Assembly (NCBI GenBank): GCA_028277845.1
Contig: JANQFL010000006.1
Coordinates: 1 to 50,714, forward strand
DNA from: Sneathiellales bacterium
GTDB lineage: Bacteria > Pseudomonadota > Alphaproteobacteria > JANQFL01
Direction of reading: 5' to 3'
DNA length: 50,714 nt
The translations under genes and the position numbers were made by a program. The notes below the pieces were generated by a model. The model was not told where the DNA came from, did not search any database, and worked only from the letters and a program-made list of their open reading frames with translations. Below, piece by piece: positions 9,354 to 17,274 of this stretch (its first letter is position 1; each line of letters starts with the position of its first letter).

Positions 9354-10651
9354 ATGTCGCGGTCGTAAATCGGAAATCGCCGGCACAATGCCCGTGTATT
9401 GTCGCGGACGGAGTGCTGTCGCGCCGACACATCCCCCTGAACCAAGCCATCGACGATGTCGGCGATCCAACCGCCTATGGCCCGAAATTCGTCGGCCGCG
9501 AAACCCCGGGTCGTACCGGCGGACACACCAAGCCGTAATCCGGACGTCACCGTCGGAGGCTGTGTATCACCGGGCACCGCGTTCTTGTTGCAGGTCAGTC
9601 CCGCCAATTCCAAAGCGTCCGACGTTTCCGCCCCGGTCAGGCCTTGCGGCCGCAAATCGATCAATACGATCGGCGTGTCCGTGCCTCCTGTGACAACGGA
9701 TACGCCCCGGTCCATCAGAGTACCGGCGAGCGCACGGGCGTTTTCGAGCACCTGTCGGGCGTAGACCCGGAAGTCGGGCTGCAAGGCTTCGCCCAGACAC
9801 ACCGCCTTCGCCGCGACGGCGTTGAGTATGACGCTGCCCTGGACCCCGGGAAATACGGCCGAGTTCAGTTTCTTGCCCAGGTCCTGGTCATTGCCGAGGA
9901 TCAGACCGCCACGCACGCCGCGCAGGTTCTTGTACGTGGTGGCCGTCACGACATCGGCATGGGGCAGCGGATCGGGGTGGACACCGCCGGCGACCAGTCC
10001 GGCGAAATGGGCAATATCGGCCAACATGAAGGCGCCAACGGAATCCGAGATCTCGCGGAAGCGGGCGAAATCGATGGCGCGGGGGTAGGCCGATCCGCCG
10101 CAGATGATCAGCTTGGGGCGATGCGTGCGCGCCAGATCCGCGACGGCATCATAGTCGATCAAGCCGGTCGTTTCGTCAACGCCATAGGACACCACATTGA
10201 ACCACTTGCCGGAAATGTTCGGGCCGGCACCATGGCTGAGGTGCCCGCCCGACGGCAGGGCCATGCTCAGCACCGTGTCGCCGGGCTGCAGCAACGCCAG
10301 AAAGACCGCCAGGTTGGCCTGGCTGCCCGAATGGGGCTGGACGTTGGCGTAGGTGCATCCGAATAACCGTTTCGCCCGGTCGATAGCCAGGGCTTCGGCC
10401 TCGTCGGCATAGTCGGCGCCGCCGTAATACCGCCGCCCCGGATACCCTTCGACGGTCTTGTTGACCATGATCGAACCAAGCGCCTCGAGACTGGCACGGC
10501 TGACCAGGTTTTCGGACGCGATCAGTTCGATCTGTTCGTTCTGGCGGTCACGCTCGCCCTTCAGGGCGGCGTACAATTCCGGGTCACGGTTCTTCAGACT
10601 TTGGCTGAAATAACCAGCGGGGACGAACGCTGTGTCGGTGTCAGGTGGCAT
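9350..10651 (-). CDS. Divergent serine hydroxymethyltransferase (GlyA-like)
   Basis: 433-residue PLP enzyme of the SHMT family (serine + THF to glycine + methylene-THF). Family signatures are EGYPGRRYYGG, PHSGSQAN, SGGHLSHG and the PLP Lys near 241 in TATTYKNLRGVRGG. The usual TTTTHK becomes TATTYK, and the usual FPGxQGGPL becomes FPGVQGSVIL, so this is probably a specialised paralogue rather than the housekeeping GlyA. Known side branches include 2-methylserine hydroxymethyltransferase, which this could be. It lies 33 bp downstream of the RdhA-like gene on the same strand and is probably co-transcribed, although its ribosome site is weak. Confidence 0.88.
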   Translation of the reverse strand: MPPDTDTAFVPAGYFSQSLKNRDPELYAALKGERDRQNEQIELIASENLVSRASLEALGSIMVNKTVEGYPGRRYYGGADYADEAEALAIDRAKRLFGCTYANVQPHSGSQANLAVFLALLQPGDTVLSMALPSGGHLSHGAGPNISGKWFNVVSYGVDETTGLIDYDAVADLARTHRPKLIICGGSAYPRAIDFARFREISDSVGAFMLADIAHFAGLVAGGVHPDPLPHADVVTATTYKNLRGVRGGLILGNDQDLGKKLNSAVFPGVQGSVILNAVAAKAVCLGEALQPDFRVYARQVLENARALAGTLMDRGVSVVTGGTDTPIVLIDLRPQGLTGAETSDALELAGLTCNKNAVPGDTQPPTVTSGLRLGVSAGTTRGFAADEFRAIGGWIADIVDGLVQGDVSARQHSVRDNTRALCRRFPIYDRDI

Positions 10652-10684
10652 GACACCACTATGACCGATCGGTGGTGGTCGATG

Positions 10685-11932
10685 CTATGCCGATTTCCAC
10701 CAGGTGTTCGGGGCGACCCGATCACGGGTGAGCCATTTCCGGTCGGCCCAGATCATCAGCTTACGCAAACGGCTGCCCATCAGGCGGAACAGCAGCCGGT
10801 TATACCATTTGGTATAATCCTTGTTGTAGCTGCACACCCGCATGCAGATGGCGCAGTCGACCCGCATCTTGGTCCAGAACTTGAAACACTTCTCGCAATC
10901 GGCCGACCACTTGACCACCCCCTTGATGGTCGAGCGGTTGGGCCCGCCGGCCTCGGGCGGCCCCTTGGGCAGCGCCTTGGGCGGGCAGGCATCGGCGCAC
11001 TTGGTGCATTCCATGCAGTATTGGTGGATGCCGTACTTTTTCGGCCGGTCGTGCGCCAGGGGCATGTCGGTGTAGACCTTGGAGAACCGCACCCGCGGTC
11101 CGAATTCCTTGGTGATGACCATCTGATTGCGGCCGTATTCGCCAAGTCCCGCCTTGACCACATGGGGAATGGTGATGCCGGTGTCGTTGGACGACCCGTA
11201 GGCCCGATAGCCCAGGCCCTCGATGAACCCGGCCAGCGACGAGACGATGGCGGCTTCGCGGGAGTATTCCCGACCGGTGGCCGACGCCGCCAGGGCCGAG
11301 GGATAGGACTCGACCAGGTCCCGGTCCATACCGTGGCCCATGACGATGACGCTGGTCATGCCTTCGGGCAGCAGATTGTCCTTCTCGTCCCGGGTTTTGG
11401 TCGCGGCGTCGGCGCTGTGTGTATATACCCAGCGCTCGTCGAATTCCGTAATGCCCACCAGATCGGCACCGAAAAACTTCGCGACCTTTTTGACCCGCGC
11501 CGCCGTTTCCTCCGGCGACGGCAGGTCGGCCTGGGTCTCCGCCTTGGGGACGAACGTGCGGAAATGATCGAGAAAGCCTTCCCGCACCCCGTCCTTGCGG
11601 CCGCGCATGGCATAATCCCGGGCGACCGACCAGGATGCGTTCACCAGGGAAAAGTCCCACTGGGAGAAGCCTTCGCCACGACGTGGCTTGGGGCGTATCT
11701 GCGCGTTATAGAACGCGATGACGTCGTCCGACATCACCGCCTGGTCCCACCAGGCCCGGTTGAAAATGTCGTCGTGTTGGCTGAAGCGTTCGAAATCGTC
11801 CGTGAACACGAAGCCGGCTTCCCGGTCGCTCTCCTCGAAACGCGACCAATCGGTCAGGTTATCGGGAGGCCGGTTGGCGGGCCAACCGCCCGACTGTTCC
11901 GGCATATCGAAGTCTTTGTCAGCCAAGACCAC
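10685..11932 (-). CDS. Reductive-dehalogenase-like corrinoid/Fe-S protein, no Tat signal
   Basis: 415 residues. The central part (about 240-310) has the RdhA-type corrinoid-domain run GLGEYGRNQMVITKEFGPRV followed by TDMPL. Two 4Fe-4S sites follow: CMECTKCADACP (about 306-317), then CEKC and CAICMRVC in a second cluster (about 345-375). Respiratory RdhA enzymes carry a Tat signal and are about 450-550 residues; catabolic aerobic ones carry an extra reductase module and are about 700. This one has neither, starting MVLADKDFDMPEQ. It may use an external reductase, act on a non-halogenated substrate, or be a QueG-like relative, although the motifs fit RdhA better. No rdhB anchor gene is present. 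It is upstream of the SHMT-like gene. Confidence 0.82.
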   Translation of the reverse strand: MVLADKDFDMPEQSGGWPANRPPDNLTDWSRFEESDREAGFVFTDDFERFSQHDDIFNRAWWDQAVMSDDVIAFYNAQIRPKPRRGEGFSQWDFSLVNASWSVARDYAMRGRKDGVREGFLDHFRTFVPKAETQADLPSPEETAARVKKVAKFFGADLVGITEFDERWVYTHSADAATKTRDEKDNLLPEGMTSVIVMGHGMDRDLVESYPSALAASATGREYSREAAIVSSLAGFIEGLGYRAYGSSNDTGITIPHVVKAGLGEYGRNQMVITKEFGPRVRFSKVYTDMPLAHDRPKKYGIHQYCMECTKCADACPPKALPKGPPEAGGPNRSTIKGVVKWSADCEKCFKFWTKMRVDCAICMRVCSYNKDYTKWYNRLLFRLMGSRLRKLMIWADRKWLTRDRVAPNTWWKSA

Positions 11933-11978
11933 GCCCTTTCGCCAGCGTAGCGACTCTCAAAGCCGCAGAAAACCTATT

Positions 11979-11996
11979 TATCTTATATGTAAGATA
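11979..11996. promoter_or_regulatory. AT-rich 18-bp palindrome between acyl-CoA synthetase and RdhA-like gene
   Basis: TATCTTA (11979-11985) and TAAGATA (11990-11996) are exact inverted arms around TATG. It lies immediately after the stop of the acyl-CoA synthetase gene and 47 bp upstream of the RdhA-like start, both on the minus strand. It looks more like a MarR/ArsR-type operator than a terminator, because the stem is AT-rich and no T-run follows. Confidence 0.4.
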
Positions 11997-13964
11997 TTAT
12001 GGTGACACAACATCCCTAAGCTCGTCAACCGCCTCCGGATTGACCAACGAGGCGAGGTCGCCCGGCGCCTTGCCCATGTACACCGCCTTCACCACCCGGC
12101 GCAGGATCTTCATGTTCCGGGTTTTCGGCAATTGCGACACCAGCACCACGTCGCCCGGCCGGAAGGCCGGACCCAGGCCGGCAACGACCGCGTCGCGCAC
12201 CATCTCGCAGACGACGTCCTCGCCATGTTCCGCGACGGCGCCGTCCGACGGCACGCACGCGCACAGCACCGTCTCGCCCTTCAGATCATGGTGCACGCCG
12301 GCGGCGGCCACTTCGGCGACCACGCCCGAGTTCATGACCAGGGCCTCCACTTCGGACGGTCCGCAGCGTTTGCCGGCAACCATGATCGTCTCGTCGGACC
12401 GGCCGTGCAGGTACCACATGCCGTCTGCGTCGCGCGACGCCCAGTCGCCGTGCACCCAGAGGCCCGGCATGCGGTTCCAGTAGGCTTCCAGATAGCGGTC
12501 GTCGTCGTTCCACAGGCTGCGGGTCAGGCCGATCGACGGCACCCGCATGACCAGTTCGCCGGTTTCGCCGGGCGCCACGGGTCGGCCCTCCGCATCGACG
12601 ATGTCGGCCCCCATGCCGGGCATGGACCCGGTGAACGAACACGGCCTGGCCGGATGGATGACGGTACTGGAAATGATGCCGCAGCCGATTTCGGTGCCGC
12701 CGGAAAGATTGAGGATCGGCGCCGTGTTCTTGCACACATGCTGCATGAACCAGGACCATGAGTCCGGGTTCCACAGCTCACCGGACGATATGGTGATGCG
12801 CACCGACGACATGTCGTATTTCTGTACTTCCTCGACGCCGTAGCGCATCAGCGCACGCACCGTCGTCGGAGCGACGCCGAGATAGCTGACCTTGTGATCC
12901 TGCACCAGTCGCCACATGCGGCCGGGTTCGGGATAGTCGGGCGTGCCCTCGGCCATGACGATGGTGCCGCCCAGCATGGGCACCGCCACCGCCGTCAAAG
13001 CGCCGACCACCCAGCCGATGTCGGAAATCCACAGCCAGCGGTCGCCCGGCTTGAAGTCCAGGACCAGGCCGAAATCCGCCGCCAGCTTGGTGGTAAAGCC
13101 GCAGTGGGTATGGACCGTGCCCTTGGCCTTGCCGGTGGTGCCGGAGGTGAAATAGAGCATGAACGGGTCTTCGGCATCCATTTGCTCGGTCGGCACGTCG
13201 CCGGGATCGTCGGGCGCGATGTCGTGCCACCACACGTCGCGCCCCTCATCCATGGCCACCGTTTGGTCCATGCCGTTGAGCACCACCATGTGGCGCAGGG
13301 TCGGCACGTCGGTGGCGGTTTCGTCCATGACGTCCTTCATGCGCACGACCTTGCCGCGGCGGCGCGTCGCGTCGGTGGTGACCAGGGCGACGGCGCCGGC
13401 GTCGTTCATGCGCACGGCGGCGGCCTGGGCGCCGAAGCCGGAGAACAGCGGCTGCACGATGGCGCCGATCTTGGCGACGGCGAGAAACGCGGCGATGGTC
13501 TCCGGCACCATGGGCATGTAGAGCGACACCACGTCGCCCCGGCCCAGCCCCAGGGCGCGCAGACCGGCGGCCAGGCCGCAAACGGCACGGTTGAAATCGG
13601 CATAGGTCCAGCGCCGCACCGAGCCGTCCTCACCTTCCCAGACGATGGCCTCCCGGTCGCGCACCTCCGTATCCATGTGGCGGTCGAGGATGTTGAGCAC
13701 CGCGTTGGTGGTGCCGCCGGTGCACCAGCGCGCCCAGGGCGCCCCTTTGGAAACGTCGAGAATGGACTCGTAGGGGGTATAAAATCCGAGGTCGAAATGA
13801 TCGATGACGGTTTGCCAGAACCAGGCCGGATCGGCCGCGGACTTTTCGTTCAGTTCCTCGTAGTCGGCCAAGCCATATCTGGCCAGATACCGGGTCAGCT
13901 CGGCGTCCTCGATCTGCCGTCGATTCGGCCGCCAGATAAACTCGCCGTCGGACTCCTGACTCAT
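11997..13964 (-). CDS. AMP-forming acyl-CoA synthetase (AcsA-like)
   Basis: 655-residue ANL-superfamily ligase that activates a carboxylic acid through an acyl-AMP to an acyl-CoA. It has the P-loop-like YFTSGTTGKAKGTVHTH, the core LSGGTEIGCG, the hinge region GRSDETIMVAGKRCGPSEVE and the catalytic Lys in LPKTRNMKILRR. Length and the N-terminal WxxP/FYTPYESILD layout resemble acetyl-, propionyl- or acetoacetyl-CoA synthetases. The usual RSGK before the catalytic Lys is RNMK here. The frame opens at 13985, but the ATG at 13964 (MSQESD) has GGGGAGAG seven bases upstream. The substrate is not determined. Confidence 0.88.
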   Translation of the reverse strand: MSQESDGEFIWRPNRRQIEDAELTRYLARYGLADYEELNEKSAADPAWFWQTVIDHFDLGFYTPYESILDVSKGAPWARWCTGGTTNAVLNILDRHMDTEVRDREAIVWEGEDGSVRRWTYADFNRAVCGLAAGLRALGLGRGDVVSLYMPMVPETIAAFLAVAKIGAIVQPLFSGFGAQAAAVRMNDAGAVALVTTDATRRRGKVVRMKDVMDETATDVPTLRHMVVLNGMDQTVAMDEGRDVWWHDIAPDDPGDVPTEQMDAEDPFMLYFTSGTTGKAKGTVHTHCGFTTKLAADFGLVLDFKPGDRWLWISDIGWVVGALTAVAVPMLGGTIVMAEGTPDYPEPGRMWRLVQDHKVSYLGVAPTTVRALMRYGVEEVQKYDMSSVRITISSGELWNPDSWSWFMQHVCKNTAPILNLSGGTEIGCGIISSTVIHPARPCSFTGSMPGMGADIVDAEGRPVAPGETGELVMRVPSIGLTRSLWNDDDRYLEAYWNRMPGLWVHGDWASRDADGMWYLHGRSDETIMVAGKRCGPSEVEALVMNSGVVAEVAAAGVHHDLKGETVLCACVPSDGAVAEHGEDVVCEMVRDAVVAGLGPAFRPGDVVLVSQLPKTRNMKILRRVVKAVYMGKAPGDLASLVNPEAVDELRDVVSP

Positions 13965-14108
13965 GGCTACGCTCTCCCCGTGCACGATTGACGCATTGTT
14001 CTTCCGACCGGACTTTAGGCCACCGAACGCCCGTTTCCAATTCCCTTGCGGCGGCGATGTGCCGCATGGGGGTGCGGCTACGGGGAATAGGCATTACAAT
14101 CCCGTGAC

Positions 14109-16970
14109 ATGACCGACTCGCTCCAACATCCCCCGGTCCCGACGGAAGACGGCACCGAAGCGCCTATCGAATTCAGCACGGATGATCCGGGCGAAGCGCT
14201 ATTGATCATCATCCGCGACCTGTCCGCCGAACTGCACCCCGGCCGCAAGACCACGCAGCACCTTTCCCTGGACAGCAGCCTCGACAAGGACCTGGGATTT
14301 GACAGCCTCGGCCGGGCCGAATTGCTGTTGCGGGCGGAAAAGCACTTAGCGGTCAAACTCAATGAATCTCTGCTGGCCGAAGTGGAAACGCCGCGTCAGT
14401 TGCTGGAGGCGATCATCCACGCCGCACCGGAGACGCTGACCATCGCCGACGCGGCGGTCAAGGTTTACGAGCTGTCTCCGTCGGAAGGCCTGCCGGAAAA
14501 TGCCCAGACATTGCCGCAGGTGCTCGAATGGCACGCGGCGCGCCATCCCGACCGGCCGCATATTACGCTGTCCAAGGGCTACAGCGACGAGGAGGTCATC
14601 ACATACGGCCAGCTCGCCGAACGGGCCAAGGACGTGGCCCGCGGCCTGGTGGCCGGCGGGCTCAAGCCCGGCGACCGCGCCGCCATCATGCTGCCGACCA
14701 GCGACGAGTTCTTCTATGCCTTCTTCGGCATCCTCTATGCCGGCGGCGTGCCGGTTCCCATATATCCGCCGGTGCGCCTGTCGCAGTTGGAGGATCATCT
14801 GCGCCGCCAGGCCGTGATCCTGAACAACGCCGGGGCCGCGGTGCTGGTCACCGTCAAGGAAGCCCGGCGCCTGGCCATCCTGCTGAAATCGCAGGTCGCC
14901 GGCCTGCGCAGCGTCGATACGGTGACCGAGCTGCGCGCCAGAGACGGCGCCGACTTGCCGGTCGTCGACGACACCAACCGCATCGCGTTTTTGCAATACA
15001 CGTCCGGCAGCACCGGCGATCCCAAGGGCGTGGTGCTGACGCATGCCAACCTGCTGGCCAATGTCCGCGGCATGGGCCATACCATCGATGCCACGTCGGC
15101 CGATGTTTTCATCAGTTGGCTGCCGCTCTATCACGACATGGGTCTGATCGGCGCCTGGCTGGCAACCCAGTATTTTGCCGTGCCGACCGTCATCATGTCG
15201 CCGCTGACGTTCCTGGCCCGGCCGGCCAGTTGGCTGTGGGCGATCCACCGGCACAAGGGCACCCTGTCGGCCGCGCCCAACTTCGCCTTCGAGCTCTGCC
15301 TCAACAAAGTCAGCGACGAGGATGCCCAGGGGCTCGATCTCAGCAGCCTGCGCATGGTGGCGAACGGCGCCGAACCCATCGCCGCGTCGACCATCCGGCG
15401 CTTCACAGAGCGCTTCGCCCCCTACGGTTTCAAGCCGGAGGCCCTGGCGCCGGTGTACGGGCTGGCGGAAAGTTCCGTCGGCGTTGCCTTTCCGCCCGAA
15501 GGCCGGGCGCCGATCATCGACCGGATCGACCGTCGGGCGTTGACCGAAGGCGGAGTCGCGGAACCGGCGGCGGATGACGATTTGACGGCACTGGAATGTG
15601 TCGCCTGCGGCCGGCCCATGCCCGGGCACCAGATCCGTGTCGTCGACGACACCGGCCGGGAAGTCGCGGACCGGCGGCAAGGCCGGCTGCAGTTCCGCGG
15701 CCCGTCCTCCACCAGCGGCTACTACAACAACCCGGAAAAAACCAAGGCTCTGTTCGACGGCGACTGGCTGGAAACCGGCGACCTGGCCTACATCGCCGGC
15801 GGTGACGTCTTTTTCACCGGCCGGGTCAAGGACATGATCATCCGGGCCGGGCGCAACATCTATCCCGCGGAAATCGAATCGGCGGTCGGCGACGTGGACG
15901 GCGTGCGTAAGGGCTGCGTCGCCGTGTTCGGCAGTCCCGACCCCCACACCGCCAAGGAAAGGCTTGTCGTCCTGGCGGAAACGCGGATCACGGACGAGGA
16001 TGAAAAGGAAGCGATTCGCGACCGTATCGTCGCCGTCTGCGCCGCGTTGCTGGATGCGCCGCCGGACGACGTGGTGCTGGGGCCGCCGCAGACCGTACCC
16101 AAGACGTCAAGCGGCAAGATCCGCCGGACGTCGAGCCGGGAACTCTATGAAAGCGGCCGCATCGGCAGCAAACCGCGCGCCGTGTGGCGCCAGGTCGCAG
16201 GGCTGGCTCTGACCAGTCTCAAGGCACAGTTGTCGCGCGCGGTCCGCATCGCCGGCGAATACGCCTATGCCGGCTGGTGGTGGCTGAGCGTGGTCCTCAC
16301 GGCGGTGATCGTTTGGCCGTCGGTCTTGGTTTTGCCGACACCCAAGATGCGCTGGGGTGTCCTGCGCGGCGCGGCGAAGACCTTGTTTGCGGTGACCGGA
16401 ACCCGGATCACTTTGGAAGGCGCCGACAATGTCGCACCCGGTGTCGTGGTGGCCAACCACGCAAGTTATATCGACGGCTTGATGCTGGCGGCGGTTTGGC
16501 CGGGTTCCCTGCGGTTTGTCGCCAAAAGGGAACTGAAAAACCAATTCATCGCCGGCCCGTTCCTCAGCCGCCTCGGCACCGTATTCGCCGAACGTTTCGA
16601 TACGGGAAAAGCGGTGGACAGCAAACAAAGAGCACTCGATGCCGCGAAATCGGGCGATTCGCTTGTGTTCTTCCCGGAAGGCACGCTGACTCGGCGCCCC
16701 GGTCTGATGGAATTTCGCCTCGGTGCGTTTCTGGTTGCCGCGGAATCCGGTATGCCGGTGACGCCGGTGACCCTGCACGGCAACCGTTCCGTCCTGCGTG
16801 GTGACCAGTGGTTTCCACGCCACGGTCATCTGAGCGTCACCATCTCTCCGCCCATCTCGCCCCGCGGCAGCGACTGGGCCGCCGCGGTGCACTTACGCGA
16901 TTCGGCCCGGGCGGAAATTCTCTATCATTGCGGCGAACCGGACCTGACCGAAGAAAAGGTTCTCTTCTGA
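14109..16970 (+). CDS. Three-domain acyl carrier / acyl-AMP ligase / PlsC acyltransferase
   Basis: 953 residues. A carrier domain (about 25-100) has the phosphopantetheine Ser near 66 in DLGFDSLG. The AMP-ligase domain (about 120-690) has LQYTSGSTGDPKGVVLTH, the FAAL-like PLYHDMGLIGAWL, GRVKDMIIRAGRNIYP and the catalytic Lys in TSSGKIRR. A membrane-associated segment (about 720-745) leads to a PlsC domain with NHASYID (His near 784) and FFPEGT (about 854). It could load a fatty acid on its own carrier and transfer it to a lysolipid or other acceptor, like Aas but with a different domain order and an added carrier. It is divergent from the acyl-CoA synthetase gene. Confidence 0.9.
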   Translation: MTDSLQHPPVPTEDGTEAPIEFSTDDPGEALLIIIRDLSAELHPGRKTTQHLSLDSSLDKDLGFDSLGRAELLLRAEKHLAVKLNESLLAEVETPRQLLEAIIHAAPETLTIADAAVKVYELSPSEGLPENAQTLPQVLEWHAARHPDRPHITLSKGYSDEEVITYGQLAERAKDVARGLVAGGLKPGDRAAIMLPTSDEFFYAFFGILYAGGVPVPIYPPVRLSQLEDHLRRQAVILNNAGAAVLVTVKEARRLAILLKSQVAGLRSVDTVTELRARDGADLPVVDDTNRIAFLQYTSGSTGDPKGVVLTHANLLANVRGMGHTIDATSADVFISWLPLYHDMGLIGAWLATQYFAVPTVIMSPLTFLARPASWLWAIHRHKGTLSAAPNFAFELCLNKVSDEDAQGLDLSSLRMVANGAEPIAASTIRRFTERFAPYGFKPEALAPVYGLAESSVGVAFPPEGRAPIIDRIDRRALTEGGVAEPAADDDLTALECVACGRPMPGHQIRVVDDTGREVADRRQGRLQFRGPSSTSGYYNNPEKTKALFDGDWLETGDLAYIAGGDVFFTGRVKDMIIRAGRNIYPAEIESAVGDVDGVRKGCVAVFGSPDPHTAKERLVVLAETRITDEDEKEAIRDRIVAVCAALLDAPPDDVVLGPPQTVPKTSSGKIRRTSSRELYESGRIGSKPRAVWRQVAGLALTSLKAQLSRAVRIAGEYAYAGWWWLSVVLTAVIVWPSVLVLPTPKMRWGVLRGAAKTLFAVTGTRITLEGADNVAPGVVVANHASYIDGLMLAAVWPGSLRFVAKRELKNQFIAGPFLSRLGTVFAERFDTGKAVDSKQRALDAAKSGDSLVFFPEGTLTRRPGLMEFRLGAFLVAAESGMPVTPVTLHGNRSVLRGDQWFPRHGHLSVTISPPISPRGSDWAAAVHLRDSARAEILYHCGEPDLTEEKVLF

Positions 16971-16991
16971 ACCGCACCCGCCTCGCGGGAA

Positions 16992-17008
16992 TGTCGGAAT
17001 ATCTTACA
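16992..17008 (+). promoter_or_regulatory. Upstream activating motif, copy 1
   Basis: TGTCGGAATATCTTACA, matching the second copy at 17103-17119 at all but two central bases, with AAT continuing in both. The ends TGT and ACA are complementary, giving weak dyad symmetry. It lies about 190 bp upstream of the sigma-54 promoter, a normal distance for an enhancer site of an NtrC-type activator. Confidence 0.55.
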
Positions 17009-17102
17009 ATCCAAATCCCGCTTCGGTTTTCTCTAACCGCTTGATATGGTTAACGAAATTTGTCTCGTTGAGCGAATTTGACACTTTTCTTGCACGTTTA
17101 GG

Positions 17103-17119
17103 TGTCGGAAACTCTTACA
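17103..17119 (+). promoter_or_regulatory. Upstream activating motif, copy 2
   Basis: TGTCGGAAACTCTTACA, the second copy of the motif, 111 bp after the first and about 63 bp upstream of the -24 element. Repeated sites at this spacing fit a bEBP such as PrsR, which is reported to control PEP-CTERM genes with sigma-54. That this motif is the PrsR site is my inference. Confidence 0.55.
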
Positions 17120-17181
17120 ATTCCACCGGTTCCTCTCCATGGATTTCGCGCAATCCATTGAAATTAATGAATAAATTGCCA

Positions 17182-17197
17182 TGGCACGGGAGTTGCT
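17182..17197 (+). promoter_or_regulatory. Sigma-54 (RpoN) promoter
   Basis: TGGCACGGGAGTTGCT matches the -24/-12 consensus TGGCACG-N4-TTGCW at every defined position. The GG and GC elements are correctly spaced. Transcription should begin about 12 bp after the GC, near 17208, leaving a leader of roughly 65 bp before the ATG at 17275. Confidence 0.85.
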
Positions 17198-17274
17198 TTG
17201 CACGTAAGCAATTCTACCGCTGGCCGTGGCGGCCGTGAGGGCTGCCTTCCGTCAGACCTGCAAAGAGAGAGCGC

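Larger units (their letters stand above)
16971..17274 (+). other. 304-bp control region of the PEP-CTERM gene
   Basis: No gene is visible. The region holds two copies of a TGTCGGAA-nn-TCTTACAAT motif (16992-17008 and 17103-17119) and a sigma-54 promoter (17182-17197), ending at a purine-rich ribosome site before the ATG at 17275. It is distinctly richer in A+T than the flanking genes. Confidence 0.7.

Noticed and set aside
10601-11950. A 449-codon open frame on the plus strand
   Set aside because: It is the antisense of the RdhA-like gene, with a His/Gly/Pro-rich composition typical of shadow frames and no recognisable domain.
14346-15947. A 533-codon open frame on the minus strand
   Set aside because: Shadow of the three-domain acyl ligase gene; low-complexity composition and no domain motifs.
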